DNA of 64,000 nucleotides from Eucalyptus grandis (taxonomy: Eukaryota > Streptophyta > Magnoliopsida > Myrtales > Myrtaceae), in assembly GCF_016545825.1 (NCBI RefSeq), contig NC_052614.1:59837864-59901863 (forward strand), written 5' to 3'. A program made the translations under genes and the position numbers. Below the pieces are notes generated by a model. That model did no database searches. It was not told the DNA's origin and saw only the letters and a program-made list of their open reading frames with translations. Of the stretch, positions 1-10,589 are shown piece by piece (position 1 is the stretch's first letter; every line of letters starts with the position of its first letter).

Positions 1-316
1 TATCGTGACTTATGAACCACTTATTTTATATTGGCAACTTATTGCCTTCTTTGATCAATAATGAGTGTAATTTTTTTTTTAATTTAAAAGCCTAAAATAT
101 ATTTCTTTGAAATATACATGTGGGCTCTTTCACCAAGTCGGGTTGAGCTGTTTAAGTTATCAAATATTTTCAAAATACCATGTTATAGAAAAGTGTCGGA
201 GAGGTCCATTTCATAGAAGATAAGGTGGAGAGAGCATATCAATAATGCAAGAAATGTATGAAACTTGTATTTTTTTTAATGTTAATTGGAAGCACTATGT
301 CTTAATATTCGGCTGT
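1..316. other. AT-rich intergenic DNA
   Basis: No gene or recognisable element seen. Short open frames here are not supported by codon pattern or family similarity. Confidence 0.5.
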
Positions 317-325
317 CTAATTTAT
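317..325. repeat. 9-bp target site duplication, left copy
   Basis: CTAATTTAT, identical to 988-996; the two copies bracket the inverted-repeat element exactly. Confidence 0.85.
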
Positions 326-987
326 GGGATAAGTGCTACAGAGGTCCTAAAACTTGTCACGAAAATGCAATTGAGTTCTAAAACTTGCAAAAAGTGCAAT
401 CAAGTCTTAAAACTTGTCAAATTGTTTCAATCGAATTTTAAAGTTAACACCGTCGACTTTTTTTAACGGAAAATGCCGATGTGGCATTTAAAATTAATTT
501 TTATTTTCCAAGTGGCTTTTTCAATTATTTTTTATTCATTTAAAAAAATAGATTTAAAAACTAAAAAAAGAAAAGTTAAATCTTATTTTTAAAAATTGTT
601 AGAAAAAAGAAACAAAAGGCAGTCGTCACCCATCGTCGGAGGGGCCGGCGATGGTCGCCCCCCTTTAGCAATGGGCGGCGGCGGTGGCGCTAATTTTATT
701 TTATTTTATTTTTAAAAATTTTTAAAAATAAATTTTAACTTTTCTTTTTAGTTTTTAAATCTATTTTTTAAAAATTGAATAAAAATAATTTAAAAAGCCA
801 TCTGAAAAAAAGAAAATTATTTAAAAGGCCATGTCAAGCATTTTTCGTTAAAAATGCTAATGGTATTAACTTTAGGACTCGATTGAAACAATTTGACAAG
901 TTTTATAACTTGATTGCACTTTTTACAAGTTTTAGAATTCAATTGCATTTTCGTGATAAGTTTTAGGATTTATGTAGCACTTATCCC
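326..987. mobile_element. MULE-like MITE with 9-bp target site duplication
   Basis: The two ends are long imperfect inverted repeats of about 270 bp. The left arm begins GGGATAAGTGCTACA and the right arm ends with its near-complement. The core (about 605-695) is GC-rich and rich in GGCGGCGG-type runs. The element is flanked by a perfect 9-bp direct repeat, CTAATTTAT, at 317-325 and 988-996. Nine-base target duplications with long inverted repeats are the hallmark of Mutator-like elements. No transposase is present, so it is non-autonomous. The short open frames inside the arms (245-466, 775-966) are chance frames. Confidence 0.88.
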
Positions 988-996
988 CTAATTTAT
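988..996. repeat. 9-bp target site duplication, right copy
   Basis: CTAATTTAT, identical to 317-325. Confidence 0.85.
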
Positions 997-1926
997 TAAA
1001 GATCTACGCATGTTGAGTTTCATAGTCCACCCTCACCAATTATCAGTTATTTTATTGGCTCTGTCATTTAATGCTGATTCTTTTATCATTTTACTTGTGC
1101 TTTTTGACTTGAAGATGGATTTGGATTGAGCGACTAAATAATATTATATATATACATATATATCCAATTGTATATTATTGATGATAAGCTTCATATTTGG
1201 ATATTTTCTTTAATCAAGAACGCCATGATGCCAAGTGATGACTAGATTTGTAATTTCCCTCCGGATAAAATTGTCATTTCCTACTTAAGCTTAATCTGTA
1301 CTTTTGAGGCACAATATTTCAAATCATGTTGCTTGATTACTTACTAATTTGCGTGTCCTTTCTTGGGGTGTGAACAAGAGCTTTACACGTGATTGTGAAA
1401 TTTGATTGATTGACTTTATAAATGACACCGCCTCTTTATGTTCACTCTTCTTCAACTAAAAGGATATAATATATATTATTCGACTTTTAATTTTTAATTT
1501 TGAAATTAGATGTGTGATTTTGTCACCCTAAGTACCCTTTTTTTTAATTAAAAAAAAGCGTACAAATTAGAGCCTCCCCTTTTTTTGCAATAATATTTAG
1601 TTAAAAAATTATATTCATCTTCGCAGAAATTTATCTCTGAATTATTACATGGCTCAATTTCACCCAATAAGCCCATCAAAACAACACCCAATTCACAATT
1701 TTCCCTTTAAATAATGAGAAAAGGAAACAAGGCTACCTTAGATCTTCGTCAGCTGGAGACATTCAAACATTAAATGAGATATTCAGACACTAAACTATAA
1801 AAAAATTCAGAAAGTAAAAGTTCCATCTGGCAACCCACAATTTTTATAACCAAAAATAATTATACCACTACTTAAAATATAAAAATAATGATGACTTTGC
1901 TTTGAACTGGAAAAAAAGAAATGCAG
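997..1926. other. Intergenic, no gene seen
   Basis: AT-rich sequence with a TATATATA run near 1143-1162. The stretch around 1350-1430 resembles 16245-16320 (shared ACGTGATTGTGAAA-type string followed by TTTGATKGATTG), so the two places may carry related flanks of a duplicated segment. Confidence 0.35.
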
Positions 1927-2138
1927 ACTAACTAGGACAATGAGTCCTCCAATCTACGGTACGTCCGAGGACGAGGCCTCTTATAAAGATTCTTCTTCGA
2001 CCCCGCCACATGAAATCAGAGTACGAACTTAGCATCACGATTGAGACTAGACGACGATCAGCGTTCCCGGCGGTCAGAGGTGTATGGAGATAGATCCTTC
2101 CCTCGATCACGTGCGACCATCCCTCGGATCGAATCGCA

Positions 2139-2336
2139 TCACGCGTTAGCAAATCCTAACAGGTTAAGGAGAAAATACGTGCACAAAGCCATGGCAACGA
2201 CAAAGAGGAGGAACAGACAAAGTCGGGCGGCAACTGTGACGGCGTCTTCTCCCGTTTCCTCAAGGCCGGGCCGGCCACGACGTGGACGCCTTCGCCGCCT
2301 CCGGAGCGCCTTGTCTATGCGCAAGTCCCCTTGCAT
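2139..2336 (-). CDS. Possible 65-aa basic single-pass membrane protein
   Basis: This is a short open frame on the minus strand. The predicted protein has a strongly basic N-terminal half, with an uninterrupted run of six arginines near residues 12-17. Then comes one hydrophobic stretch of about 22 residues (LCLFLLFVVAMALCTYFLLN) near the C-terminus, ending in GFANA. The layout would suit a tail-anchored or small type-II membrane protein. I do not recognise a family. Overlapping frames exist on both strands because the stretch is locally GC-rich (about 2230-2330), so the frame may be fortuitous. No introns are needed. No expression evidence can be read from the sequence. Confidence 0.25.
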   Translation of the reverse strand: MQGDLRIDKALRRRRRRPRRGRPGLEETGEDAVTVAARLCLFLLFVVAMALCTYFLLNLLGFANA

Positions 2337-2662
2337 TTTCTCTTTGCTTCCTTTGCTTCAAGAAACGGCTGCTCTTCTACATTTTTTGCTCCTGATTTCG
2401 GGGGTTCTGAGACAGCATTATGAGGAACTTTTCGAAATGATTGCTCTTAAATAGAGAAGGGAAGTGGTGAGATTTTTTCTCTGGTGTGAGGAATCTGGCC
2501 GTGTTGACAATTTCTGTGCAAATTCGAGGAAGTTAGAGGGGGAGATTATGATTGGATCTCTGCAATTCTTTACGCGGTGAACGTGTATGAGATTGTCTTC
2601 GACCAAATAGTCTTTGCACGGAACGGCCATAAAAGAGAATCAAGCGTGGTGAGTTGAAGTGT

Positions 2663-2869
2663 GAAAATTACTAAAAAAATCATAAATTTATTATAATTGT
2701 GTCATTTCAGTTATAATTTCTTTTTTGTCAATTTAATCCCGAAACTTTTGCAAATGCGATAATATAGTCCATTCGGCTAGTTTTGGCTGGTCAATATGAA
2801 CGTGAACGCTGGTTGTTCGATCGACGTTGATATGGATAATTTTTAATAATATTTTGTTTTGTTGAATAT
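2663..2869. mobile_element. Left arm of a split MULE-like element
   Basis: This arm is an imperfect inverted repeat of 13340-13559: both contain the run ending in TTTTTAATAATATTTT and a divergent GTCAATT/CAGT block. It is cut at 2869 by the Copia 5' LTR. The internal GC-rich part resumes after the Copia element at about 10360, and the right arm lies at 13340-13559. I could not find a clean 9-bp duplication outside the arms. Confidence 0.6.
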
Positions 2870-3063
2870 ACTATTGCCGATTGATAGTGATCTTAATTGA
2901 TCTCAATCACGGGGAATGTCCTTTTATTTTATTTATTGTATATACTCTTTTCTTATAGATTTAGACCTCTTGTATTATAAATAGTGATGTAATTAGACAC
3001 ATATAAAAAGAGTTACAAATTCTCCAAACCATCTGCTGCTTTCGATCATCTAAACTTCCGGCA
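2870..3063 (+). repeat. Copia 5' LTR
   Basis: Starts TGTTGAATATACTATTGCCG and ends CGGCA just before the primer-binding site. The first ~110 bases match 10243-10354. The end includes a TATA-like TATAAATAG near 2977. Confidence 0.8.
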
Positions 3064-3075
3064 TGGTATTAGAGC
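3064..3075 (+). other. Copia primer-binding site
   Basis: TGGTATTAGAGC, one mismatch from the usual initiator-Met tRNA complement TGGTATCAGAGC, immediately 3' of the LTR end. Confidence 0.75.
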
Positions 3076-3223
3076 CTCCCTCATCCATCTAGCTTCCATT
3101 ATACCTTTTTTTTTTCCATCATTTCCCAAAAATTTTCCTTTGATTTTGGTTCATCTTCCTGGCTTGGCAGCATCATTTACGCCAGACCTGGGAAGAAATT
3201 TTTAGTCAACAAAGGGGGGCACC

Positions 3224-4005
3224 ATGCCGAAGAACCAAAGCACAAATTCTGGTGTGTCTGAAGGTGATGAAGAATCTCCCAACAACCGAACAGGAGGCAA
3301 CGTTCTTGTGGAACACCAAATAAGACCATCAGACAATGAAGGACAATCAAGCCCTGTTGAGCACGTCCTAGAGGTCAATCTAACCTTGGACAATTTTTTT
3401 TCAGGCCCATATGTTCACATGGAGACAAGGTACATTGTCAATCTACTTACTCATATATGTGGACGACATACTCATTATGGGAAATGATACATCTGCCATT
3501 GATAGATTTAAGAAGTACCTGCATTTTATATTTCACGTTAAAGATTTGTGGCCTCCCAAATACTTTCTCGGGATATAAATTGCATGGTCAAATAAGGGCA
3601 TTTTTCTCAGCGCAAATTTATCTTAAAAATTATATCAAAAGCAGGATTGTCAAGATCTAAGCTAGATGCTATTCCAATCGACCTGAATGTCAGGTTGACA
3701 ATAGCTTAATATGATAAATGATTGTCACTCATAAATAGGGATCCTTTGCTTGAGGACCCTTTTGCTTAACCAAAACTGGTTGGAAAACTCATCTATTTCA
3801 CCATGATCAGACCTGACATTTGCTACAAGGTACATATTCTCAGTCAATTCATGCATGCTCCAAAACACTCTCACATGAATGCAACATTAAAGTTTATAAA
3901 ATACTTGAAAGGGTGTTCGAGTTTGGGAATATTATTATCTCGAGACAGCAACATGGAGATGTCAGCATATTGTGACATTGATTATACTACTTGTCCTATG
4001 AGTAG
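3224..4005 (+). pseudogene. Copia gag-pol remnant (gag start, RT, RNase H start)
   Basis: About 65 codons of a hydrophilic gag-like N-terminus (MPKNQSTNSGVSEGDEES...) run without the rest of gag, protease or integrase into the reverse-transcriptase palm. There a shifted frame reads SIYLLIYVDDILIMGND. A second frame change follows near 3490, and the RNase H-side frame (from 3803) reads RPDICYKVHILSQFM, then LKYLKG-like and CDIDYTTCPMS. The frame ends at the LTR insertion point after the AGTAG at 4001-4005. Apparent coding sequence beyond 4005 is LTR sequence, not Copia. Confidence 0.8.
4001..4005. repeat. Target duplication AGTAG (left)
   Basis: Matches 9797-9801; the two sit at the exact TG/CA borders of the minus-strand solo LTR. 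Confidence 0.8.
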
Positions 4006-5333
4006 TGTCGTGACCAAATTTTTAGGTGAACCACTTATGATCTGGCTAATGGATTACTAAGCCTAAAATTAGCTCGGACTCTCCCAAGCCCATATTAATT
4101 TACAACTTAGATTCAAGTTCTTAACATGCAATTGATTTTTTAATTAAGAGTTGCCACTAATCTATTTTGGTTGGGTCGAATTAGAAACTCAACTACAGTA
4201 ACAGGAGATTCACTTTACTCCTATGAACCAGAGATTGTTAGTTTGGGGACTTGGTTACGCTAGATTTCTCTAATGCCCTTTCGGTATCCTTTTATTTTAT
4301 TTTGAAAAATAATGTTTTGCAAGCAGCTTGAATTTATTTTAATTCACTTTCCTAACATGTGAAGTGATCATGCGGGTGCGCAAACCAATAATTTAACATC
4401 TAGATAAAGTAGTGAATAAATTGCAGGACTTACTTGATAGTAATGATATCATCTGCAATGTTAGTTCAAAATTCACATCGACAGTCTTAGATATGATTTT
4501 TAATTAACAAACAATTTTTTTTCACTTATTTAATGGGAATCATGCTTTATGCAATGCATGCTACTAACCTAACATAGAATGATATGGTATGGCAATATGA
4601 CCTAAACTATATGACATAAATAAAATGCAGTCAATCCTAAAGAATGAAATTGATTAATTCTAAGGCAATTTTTGTATTTTCCATGAAATTCGAAATTAGA
4701 AAAATGCAAGGATTATCAAGCTAGGTTCTATTCAATTTGTATTAGGAATTAGGTTAAGCCAAATCCTAATTTAAACTAGAATCTTATCTTAACCAATTAA
4801 TCCTAAAATGCAATCTATCTAAGAGAAATTATCTAAACCTATAATTAATTAAAAAAAAATGCAATCTTATCCTAATATGCAATGACGTGCAAAGAATGCC
4901 AAAATTCTAATTTTTTTTTTATGGAATTCGAAATTAAAAATTGACACATAATTAACCATGCAATTTATATTTGAAAAAAGAAGAGCTAACATCCTAAATG
5001 AATGCATTTTTTTTTTTTGGATTTTTACTTTTTCAAAAGTTCAAAATAAATAAATTTCCTATCCAAAATAACCCTAAAACAATAAACCTAATCTAACTCA
5101 ATTTTTTTGGATTTTTCTTTTACTAAAATAAAGTCGACTCAAACCACACGATGGCAAATCAGAACAAGATAAGATTAATATCCATAAATTGGCGAATCTT
5201 ATCTCAATCTTAGATCGGATTGGCCAATTTTAAACAAAATCGCGAATCAAATCTCGAGCGTGAAATCGATTGGCGATTTTTCCGTGCGATTTCAAAATCG
5301 ATTTCGGGCGCGAAAATCGGATTGTCAATTATA

Positions 5334-5338
5334 AGCAT
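5334..5338. repeat. Target duplication AGCAT (left)
   Basis: Matches 8106-8110 around the nested LTR. Confidence 0.78.
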
Positions 5339-8105
5339 TGTTGACACCTAAATTTTGACGATTTAGTTTATTTATTTATTACATAGGAAATTAGGGGTTA
5401 ATTTTATTAATTGCATAGCATATAGATTTAAGTTGCATTTATTTGTTATTTGCATTTTTTGCATTTTATTGGACCGGTGGCGGATATATTCAAATTAGAT
5501 GGATCGGCCCGCTAGCAGCGCTTAATTGCCGGCCCGTCTTTTTAATAATTAAAAATTATCTTGTGGGAATATAAAGTTTTGAAATTTTTCCTGATATGAA
5601 TATTTTGGATAAGAAAGACATGGGTGAAAAAAATATTGCGATTTATCTCTGTGAGATTTGGATTTCGAAAAATATTCATCATAATCTTAAATCTTTATCA
5701 ATAGTGATCGGTTGGTGAAAATGTATCGCAGATGTAGATTTGAAGAAGAAATCGAAAGGTTATCTCTTACTCCCTATAAAAGCAACCGTGTACGATGACC
5801 AGTGTGGGGGGCTTCTCTGAAAAAAATTTCAGAAAAGAAAAGAAAAAGAGAAGCTGCAGAAAGTACACAGGGCAGAAAAAAAGAACGTGAGAGAGAGAGA
5901 GGGGAAAAGGTAGAAGGTAAAAAGGCAGAGGTGAGGGGACGTTTACTGTTCATCGTCTCCCTCACGCTCGCCGGCTCTGCTTTGCCCTCCACTCGCAGCC
6001 ACGAAGCCCGCCGCGCCTGAGCCCCGCTCCGACAGCTCGCTTCGTCCGACGCCAATAGCCGCGACCCAGCCTTCCTCGCTCGCTGCTCGCGGCCCCTGAC
6101 GACAGCAGGTCCAGATCCGAACGCCGGTCTCCGAGCAGCAACGCAGCCACGCCTTAGCCGGTGATTCGCCTGCAGCCCGCACCGACCCACGACGGTCCGA
6201 CGTCGCCCCGCCGCACCTCCTCCGCGAGCAAACCGCAACACCATCGCCGTTCGTCCGCCCACCGCCTGCACCTTGCTGCTTTCGCCTAGCCCAACACCTG
6301 AAGCTTCGCCGCTGGCCCCGTTGAAGCCTGACGCCGTTGCCCCGAGGCCTAGCGATCCGACGCTATTGCTGCCCAAGTGCTGACACCTGAGTTGCTCTGC
6401 CGTGCCGCGACCCGGAGTCCTCTGCTCGTGGCCCACTGTCCAGATCTCGCGATCCCGGCGGCCTGCTGCCACCCAAGTCCTTGCGACGACCCACGACGCC
6501 TGTAGCAGCCCTCCGCCGAATCGGTCTCTGCCCCTGCACGCCGTTCCGAGCTTGCTCCCCATCCGAGCGACGCCGTGTAGCACCCGTGACCAGCTGCTGC
6601 AGCTGTGTCCACCAGCCATCGAGTCCCTTCGGCGGAGCTCCGACCACCGTGACTTCCTTTGACGGTGACCCACCACACAGCCACTGCCTTTGCCGGAGTT
6701 TCTCCTGCCGGACCTCCGATCCTCTGCTTTGGTGACTTGCCACGAACACGGAGCGTGGAAAGGAAGGAAGAAAAAAGAAACAAAAAGAAAATCTGATTAG
6801 GTGGTTTTTCTTTTCTTTTATTTTACCTTTTTTTTTTAATATTCTGTTTTAGTGGAATTGCTCCTCAATATATTATTGATATCCTAATATGAAATAGTCT
6901 ATCAAGCAGGATTGACAGTCCGATTTTCGCGCCCGAAATCCGACTCGCAATCACTTCAAAAATCGACAATCCAATCTCAAGTCCGAGATTCGATTTGATT
7001 TAATTTAAAATCGACCAACCCGATCTCACGCGAGATATGGTTCAATTTTGGATATCAATCTTATCAATCTTATCTTTTGTTTGATTTGCTATCGTCAAGT
7101 TGGTTGAGTCAAATCTTATTTTCGTAAAATCAAAAATCAAAAAATCTTAATTAGGATTAGGTTTGTTGTCATCTTGCATATTTGGGATTGCAATCTTATT
7201 ATGAATTTTTAAATAAAAAATCCAAAAAAGAAAGCGCAATCATTTAGGTTGTTAGTTTTTTTATTTGAATTGCATGTTTAATTATGTGTTAGTTTTAATT
7301 TCGAATTTCTTAAAGAAAAACACAAAAAAATCATTGTGCATATTAGATTAGAATTACATGTTTCATTTTAAATTTATATCACCTTTTTCAGATAAATTGC
7401 ATTTTAGATTTAGATAATGTCTTAGTTTAAATTAGGATTTAATATGACTTAATCCCTAGTTTAAATTAGATAGAATCTAATCTAGCTAGATCATTTCAAA
7501 TTTCATAAATTTTGTTTTAAGGTTAAGTTAGTTGCAATTTCTAGGATAGATTGCATTTTTAAAATAAAAAATGTCATTGCATGTCATTAGAATTAGGTCA
7601 TTTAGATTGCATCTAATTATTGCATTTCTTCATGTCATATAGTTTAGGTCATGCTGCCATGTCATATTAGATTATTAGAATGCATCTTATGATTTTCATT
7701 AAGAAAAGCGAAAACATAAAATTGAGTAATTGCTTGTTAATTAGAAACCATATCTAGGGTTGTTGATATGGATTTTAATTTAATATTGCATTTATAAGGT
7801 AAGTCCTGGAAATTTGGAAATTGGTGGTTTGGCGATTTTTCCATGTTAGAATTTAAAATCAATTCAAGCTGCCTGCAAAAACATTTTTGAAATTAAAAGA
7901 ATGGTACCGAAAGGGCATTAGAGAAATCAAGTCCCCCACCCAAATTCCAAATCTCAGTTAGGAGTAAAGTAAAACTCCTATTACTTTACTTGGGTTTCTA
8001 ATCGACCCACCAAAAATAGATTGTCAATTAAAAAATTTGCATTAATCCTGAACCGAAAGTTAATGAGGGATCATTAGCCAAACCCTAGATGGTTCTTTCG
8101 TGACA
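5339..8105 (+). mobile_element. Solo LTR (plus strand) nested in a same-family LTR
   Basis: Starts TGTTGACACCTAAATTTTGA at 5339 and ends TTTCGTGACA at 8105 (TG...CA). It is flanked by a 5-bp duplication AGCAT (5334-5338 and 8106-8110). Its first ~150 bases align in inverse orientation with 9640-9796. Its last ~1.2 kb (about 6910-8105) aligns inversely with 4006-5338. It is therefore the same LTR family inserted in opposite orientation into the older copy. A TATA box is at 5773-5782 (CCTATAAAAG). A GC-rich leader (5940-6760) gives long chance open frames on both strands; none has protein-like character. Length is 2767 bp. Confidence 0.85.
5773..5782 (+). promoter_or_regulatory. LTR TATA box
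   Basis: CCTATAAAAG, about 435 bases into the plus-strand LTR. The corresponding site of the minus-strand copy is CCTATAAATAA (9375-9385). Confidence 0.6.
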
Positions 8106-8110
8106 AGCAT
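8106..8110. repeat. Target duplication AGCAT (right)
   Basis: Matches 5334-5338. Confidence 0.78.
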
Positions 8111-9796
8111 TAATGGAGGTCTTTTGATATGGCGATATCAAAACATTCAAAGAAAGATTGCGATATTATGTATTAGGCAGCGACATATGTGAAAATCAAA
8201 TTAATCGAGAGTCTTACCTAATTCACAATGTCATGCAGGTGACGTTCCCAAATCGAATCGGGGGCCAGCTTGTGATGACCAGCTGTGCTTCAGGGCAAGC
8301 CAGCAAGACATCTCAGCTTGGGATGCTCGAGCTGGTAATTCACGGTGTGGTGCTCGGTTGACTGCAAAATCAAAACAAATGCGCGGCAAGGACCAACGCA
8401 ATATATAGAATCAAAGAATTAGACCCCAAACCCTCGAATCCCTTACTGCCGGCGTTTCCCCTGCTGCCATGCCCCCTTATATTTCTATTTTTTTTTTTTT
8501 TATCTAACCCCCCTCTCCCACCAAAAGCCAAATTTCCACCGCCTCGGGCTACACGGAGGCCAATTGTCCTTTGGCTATAACTTTTCAGGTGAACTTCATG
8601 AGTGGCCGTGAATTCAAATATTCCATCGAGAATTCTCGTATTTTTCTTCTTTCATTTCAACCGGTAGTGTCATGACTTGATGGACGCCAAAGTGTGAACA
8701 CGAGTGAATTTCTTCACGGACGATATACTCAGGAATCATAGGGACATGGCCACCTGGTCACCGGTGCACAAGTCAGCCCGCAAAACAAAGAAATTCAACG
8801 GTACAATCCGAGTGGCGAGTTGTCGAGGCCGGGGTCATCGATGAGGGTAGCCACTAGTGGTCCGGCTCTTACGGGGCGGGTCTTGCTGGTGCTCAGCCCG
8901 GAGAGATCACGGGGCAAAGGTCGGTGACGGATTGCAACAAGGCTTTTTTTTTTTTTTTTTGCGGTGATGCTTCTCAGCACGATGAAACAACTCTTGGTGG
9001 TGTGCTCAGGGTTGGGATTAAAATTTGTCGGAGCAATTCGCTGGAAATTCCACAAACCAAGAGCTTTAAACGTGATGAGGACAGTACATCGGGGAACTCG
9101 ACACAACTCGGGCACGTCAAACCATGGTGTCGGCAACAGCTCAATAGGGTAGCACTCATTAACAAGGCGTTGCGGATGAAGAACTGAGGCCGCACGACGC
9201 CAAAAAGATGGCTGGAACGGTATTTTGACTTTGCTCTATCGCCATTTTCGTGAAAAAGGAGTCGTCTCCTCGGTATTGCCTCTCTCTCTCTCTCTGTGGA
9301 GAACGTGAGTTCTCTTTTTTTTTTTTGGCCGTGTGTTCTCAATTGTGTGGCCCTTGAAACCCTATGCGAACAACTTATTTATAGGCCAAGAATTAGGTTT
9401 TAATTTTTTCCAAATTCATATCCACAAAGATTTATTTTCCAAATTTGCAATATTTTTTGTTATTTGCCATATCCAAAAAAATTCCATCATATCCTGAAAA
9501 AATTCAAATTCCCTATTTTTTCATGAGATAATTTTTGATAATTTTTTATCATTAAAAAAAAAGGACTTTCACCAATTTTTTCGCTTCGTGAGCTTAGTTT
9601 GGCCTGCAAGTTAAAGCTTAGAACCACTAATTCGAACCCATCTGCCATCGGTCCAATAAAAGCAAAAATGCAAATTAAAAATAAATGCACATAAATTTAT
9701 ATGCTATGCAATTAATATTTTTCTAGGGATAAAATTAACCCATAATTTTCCATGCAATAAATAAATGACTAGATCGCCAAAATTTAAGTTTCAACA

Positions 9797-9801
9797 AGTA
9801 G
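9797..9801. repeat. Target duplication AGTAG (right)
   Basis: Matches 4001-4005. Confidence 0.8.
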
Positions 9802-10242
9802 AAAATTTGTTACATGTTTATGTATAAAACTAGGAGATTCTTTACTTCATTGAAGATAAAGAAATAATCGGTTGTTTCCTTATCATCCATCAAGGTAGAA
9901 TATTGAGCGATGACAAAAACTAGCTGTAAGATAGTTTGGATAAGAGGCCTTCTCTAAGATCTCAGGGTATAGGTGAATGAGCCACTATTTTTATTCTGTG
10001 ATAATGATATGTGCTTAAACTCACAATGAACCTAGTTTTCCATGAGAGGATGAAGCATGTAGAAGTTAATTATTATTTCATTCGAGACAAGATTCCAAGT
10101 GGGTGATAAGAAAAAGAGGAATAAGAACAGTAGAGTAACCCGTGGACATTTTTATCGAGCTTTTATGTCAAAGGCAACATTCGTATTTATTAAGCAAGCT
10201 AGGCGTCCATGATGTTTATATACCGCCAAGCTTAAGGGGGAG
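9802..10242 (+). pseudogene. Copia RNase H C-terminal remnant and polypurine tract
   Basis: This continues the Copia frame after the LTR insertion. Recognisable pieces are RKFVTCLCIKLGDS, KIVWIRGLLSKISG-like sequence around 9930, HERMKHVEVNYYFIRDK near 10041 and SKLGVHDVYIP near 10200. Stops and shifts are present. It ends in the polypurine tract AAGGGGGAG at 10234-10242. Confidence 0.75.
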
Positions 10243-10354
10243 TGGTGAAGATACTATTACCGATAGATAGTGATCTGAATTGATCTCGATTGCGGGGAAT
10301 ATTTTTTTATTTGATTTATTGTATATTCTCTTTCCTCGTAGATTTAGACCTCTT
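10243..10354 (+). repeat. Truncated Copia 3' LTR
   Basis: Begins TGGTGAAGATACTATTACCG after the polypurine tract and matches the 5' LTR up to GATTTAGACCTCTT. The rest of the LTR is missing and the MULE-like internal T-rich sequence follows. Confidence 0.75.
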
Positions 10355-10359
10355 TTATT

Positions 10360-10589
10360 TGATTTATTTGATTTTTAATTTTTTTTCTTTTCTTCTTCTT
10401 TGCTTCTTTTTCCCACAATGGTAGCAAGCTTGGCTTAGCGGCCATGGGTGAGGGGCTTCACCCAGATTTGGCTGAGGCCAAGGGGTTAGGGTGAAGCAGC
10501 CATAGCCTCGCTAGGCGTGGGCAAGACCACCTTCGCCTGAGCCCCTCAAGGTCATGGTGAGGCTAGCCTCACTTAGATCTAGGCGAATC
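10360..10589. mobile_element. Internal GC-rich part of the split MULE-like element
   Basis: T-rich tract and TTCTTTGCTTCTTTTTCCCA followed by GGC-rich sequence. This is the inverted counterpart of 13261-13345, where GGGGAAAAGAAGCAAAGAA occurs. Confidence 0.5.

Larger units (their letters stand above)
4006..9796 (-). mobile_element. Solo LTR (minus strand), interrupted by a second LTR
   Basis: The sequence is bracketed by a 5-bp target duplication AGTAG (4001-4005 and 9797-9801) that splits Copia RNase H coding sequence. Joining across the insertion restores a Copia-like reading (CPMS then RKFVTCLCIKLGDS). Read on the minus strand it starts TGTTGAAACTTAAATTTTGG at 9796 and ends ...CACGACA at 4006, obeying TG...CA. 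A TATA box lies at 9375-9385 (CCTATAAATAA on the minus strand), followed by a purine/CT-rich leader. Without the nested insertion it is about 3.0 kb. No internal retroelement region or second co-oriented LTR is seen, so it is a solo LTR. Confidence 0.82.
2870..10354 (+). mobile_element. Deleted Copia LTR retrotransposon, split by nested LTRs
   Basis: The parts in order are as follows. A 5' LTR (2870-3063, TG...CA) is followed by a primer-binding site complementary to initiator tRNA-Met (TGGTATTAGAGC at 3064). A gag-like start follows (ATG at 3224). Then the frame falls directly into reverse transcriptase with the YVDD motif (about 3456-3467). RNase H-type sequence (MIRPDICYKVHILSQFMHA, from 3803) is broken at 4005 by an inserted LTR and resumes at 9802. 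It continues with HERMKHVEVNYYFIRDK-like sequence near 10041, a polypurine tract (AAGGGGGAG, 10234-10242) and a truncated 3' LTR (10243 to about 10354). Most of gag, protease and integrase are deleted, and stops and frameshifts are present. It cannot be autonomous. Confidence 0.85.

Noticed and set aside
4006..4060. The Copia-like frame seems to continue as TKFLGEPLMIWLMDY, resembling the FLGxxPISW motif of Copia RNase H.
   Set aside because: The AGTAG target duplication places the border at 4005, and true Copia sequence (RKFVTCLCIKLGDS) resumes at 9802. The match inside the LTR is chance.
5774..6676. 300-codon minus-strand frame and overlapping frames on the plus strand.
   Set aside because: They lie in the GC-rich leader of a solo LTR, are open in several phases at once, are low in complexity and have no domain.
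8158..9342. Several frames of 60-120 codons on both strands.
   Set aside because: All fall within the older solo LTR (minus-strand copy) and show no protein character.
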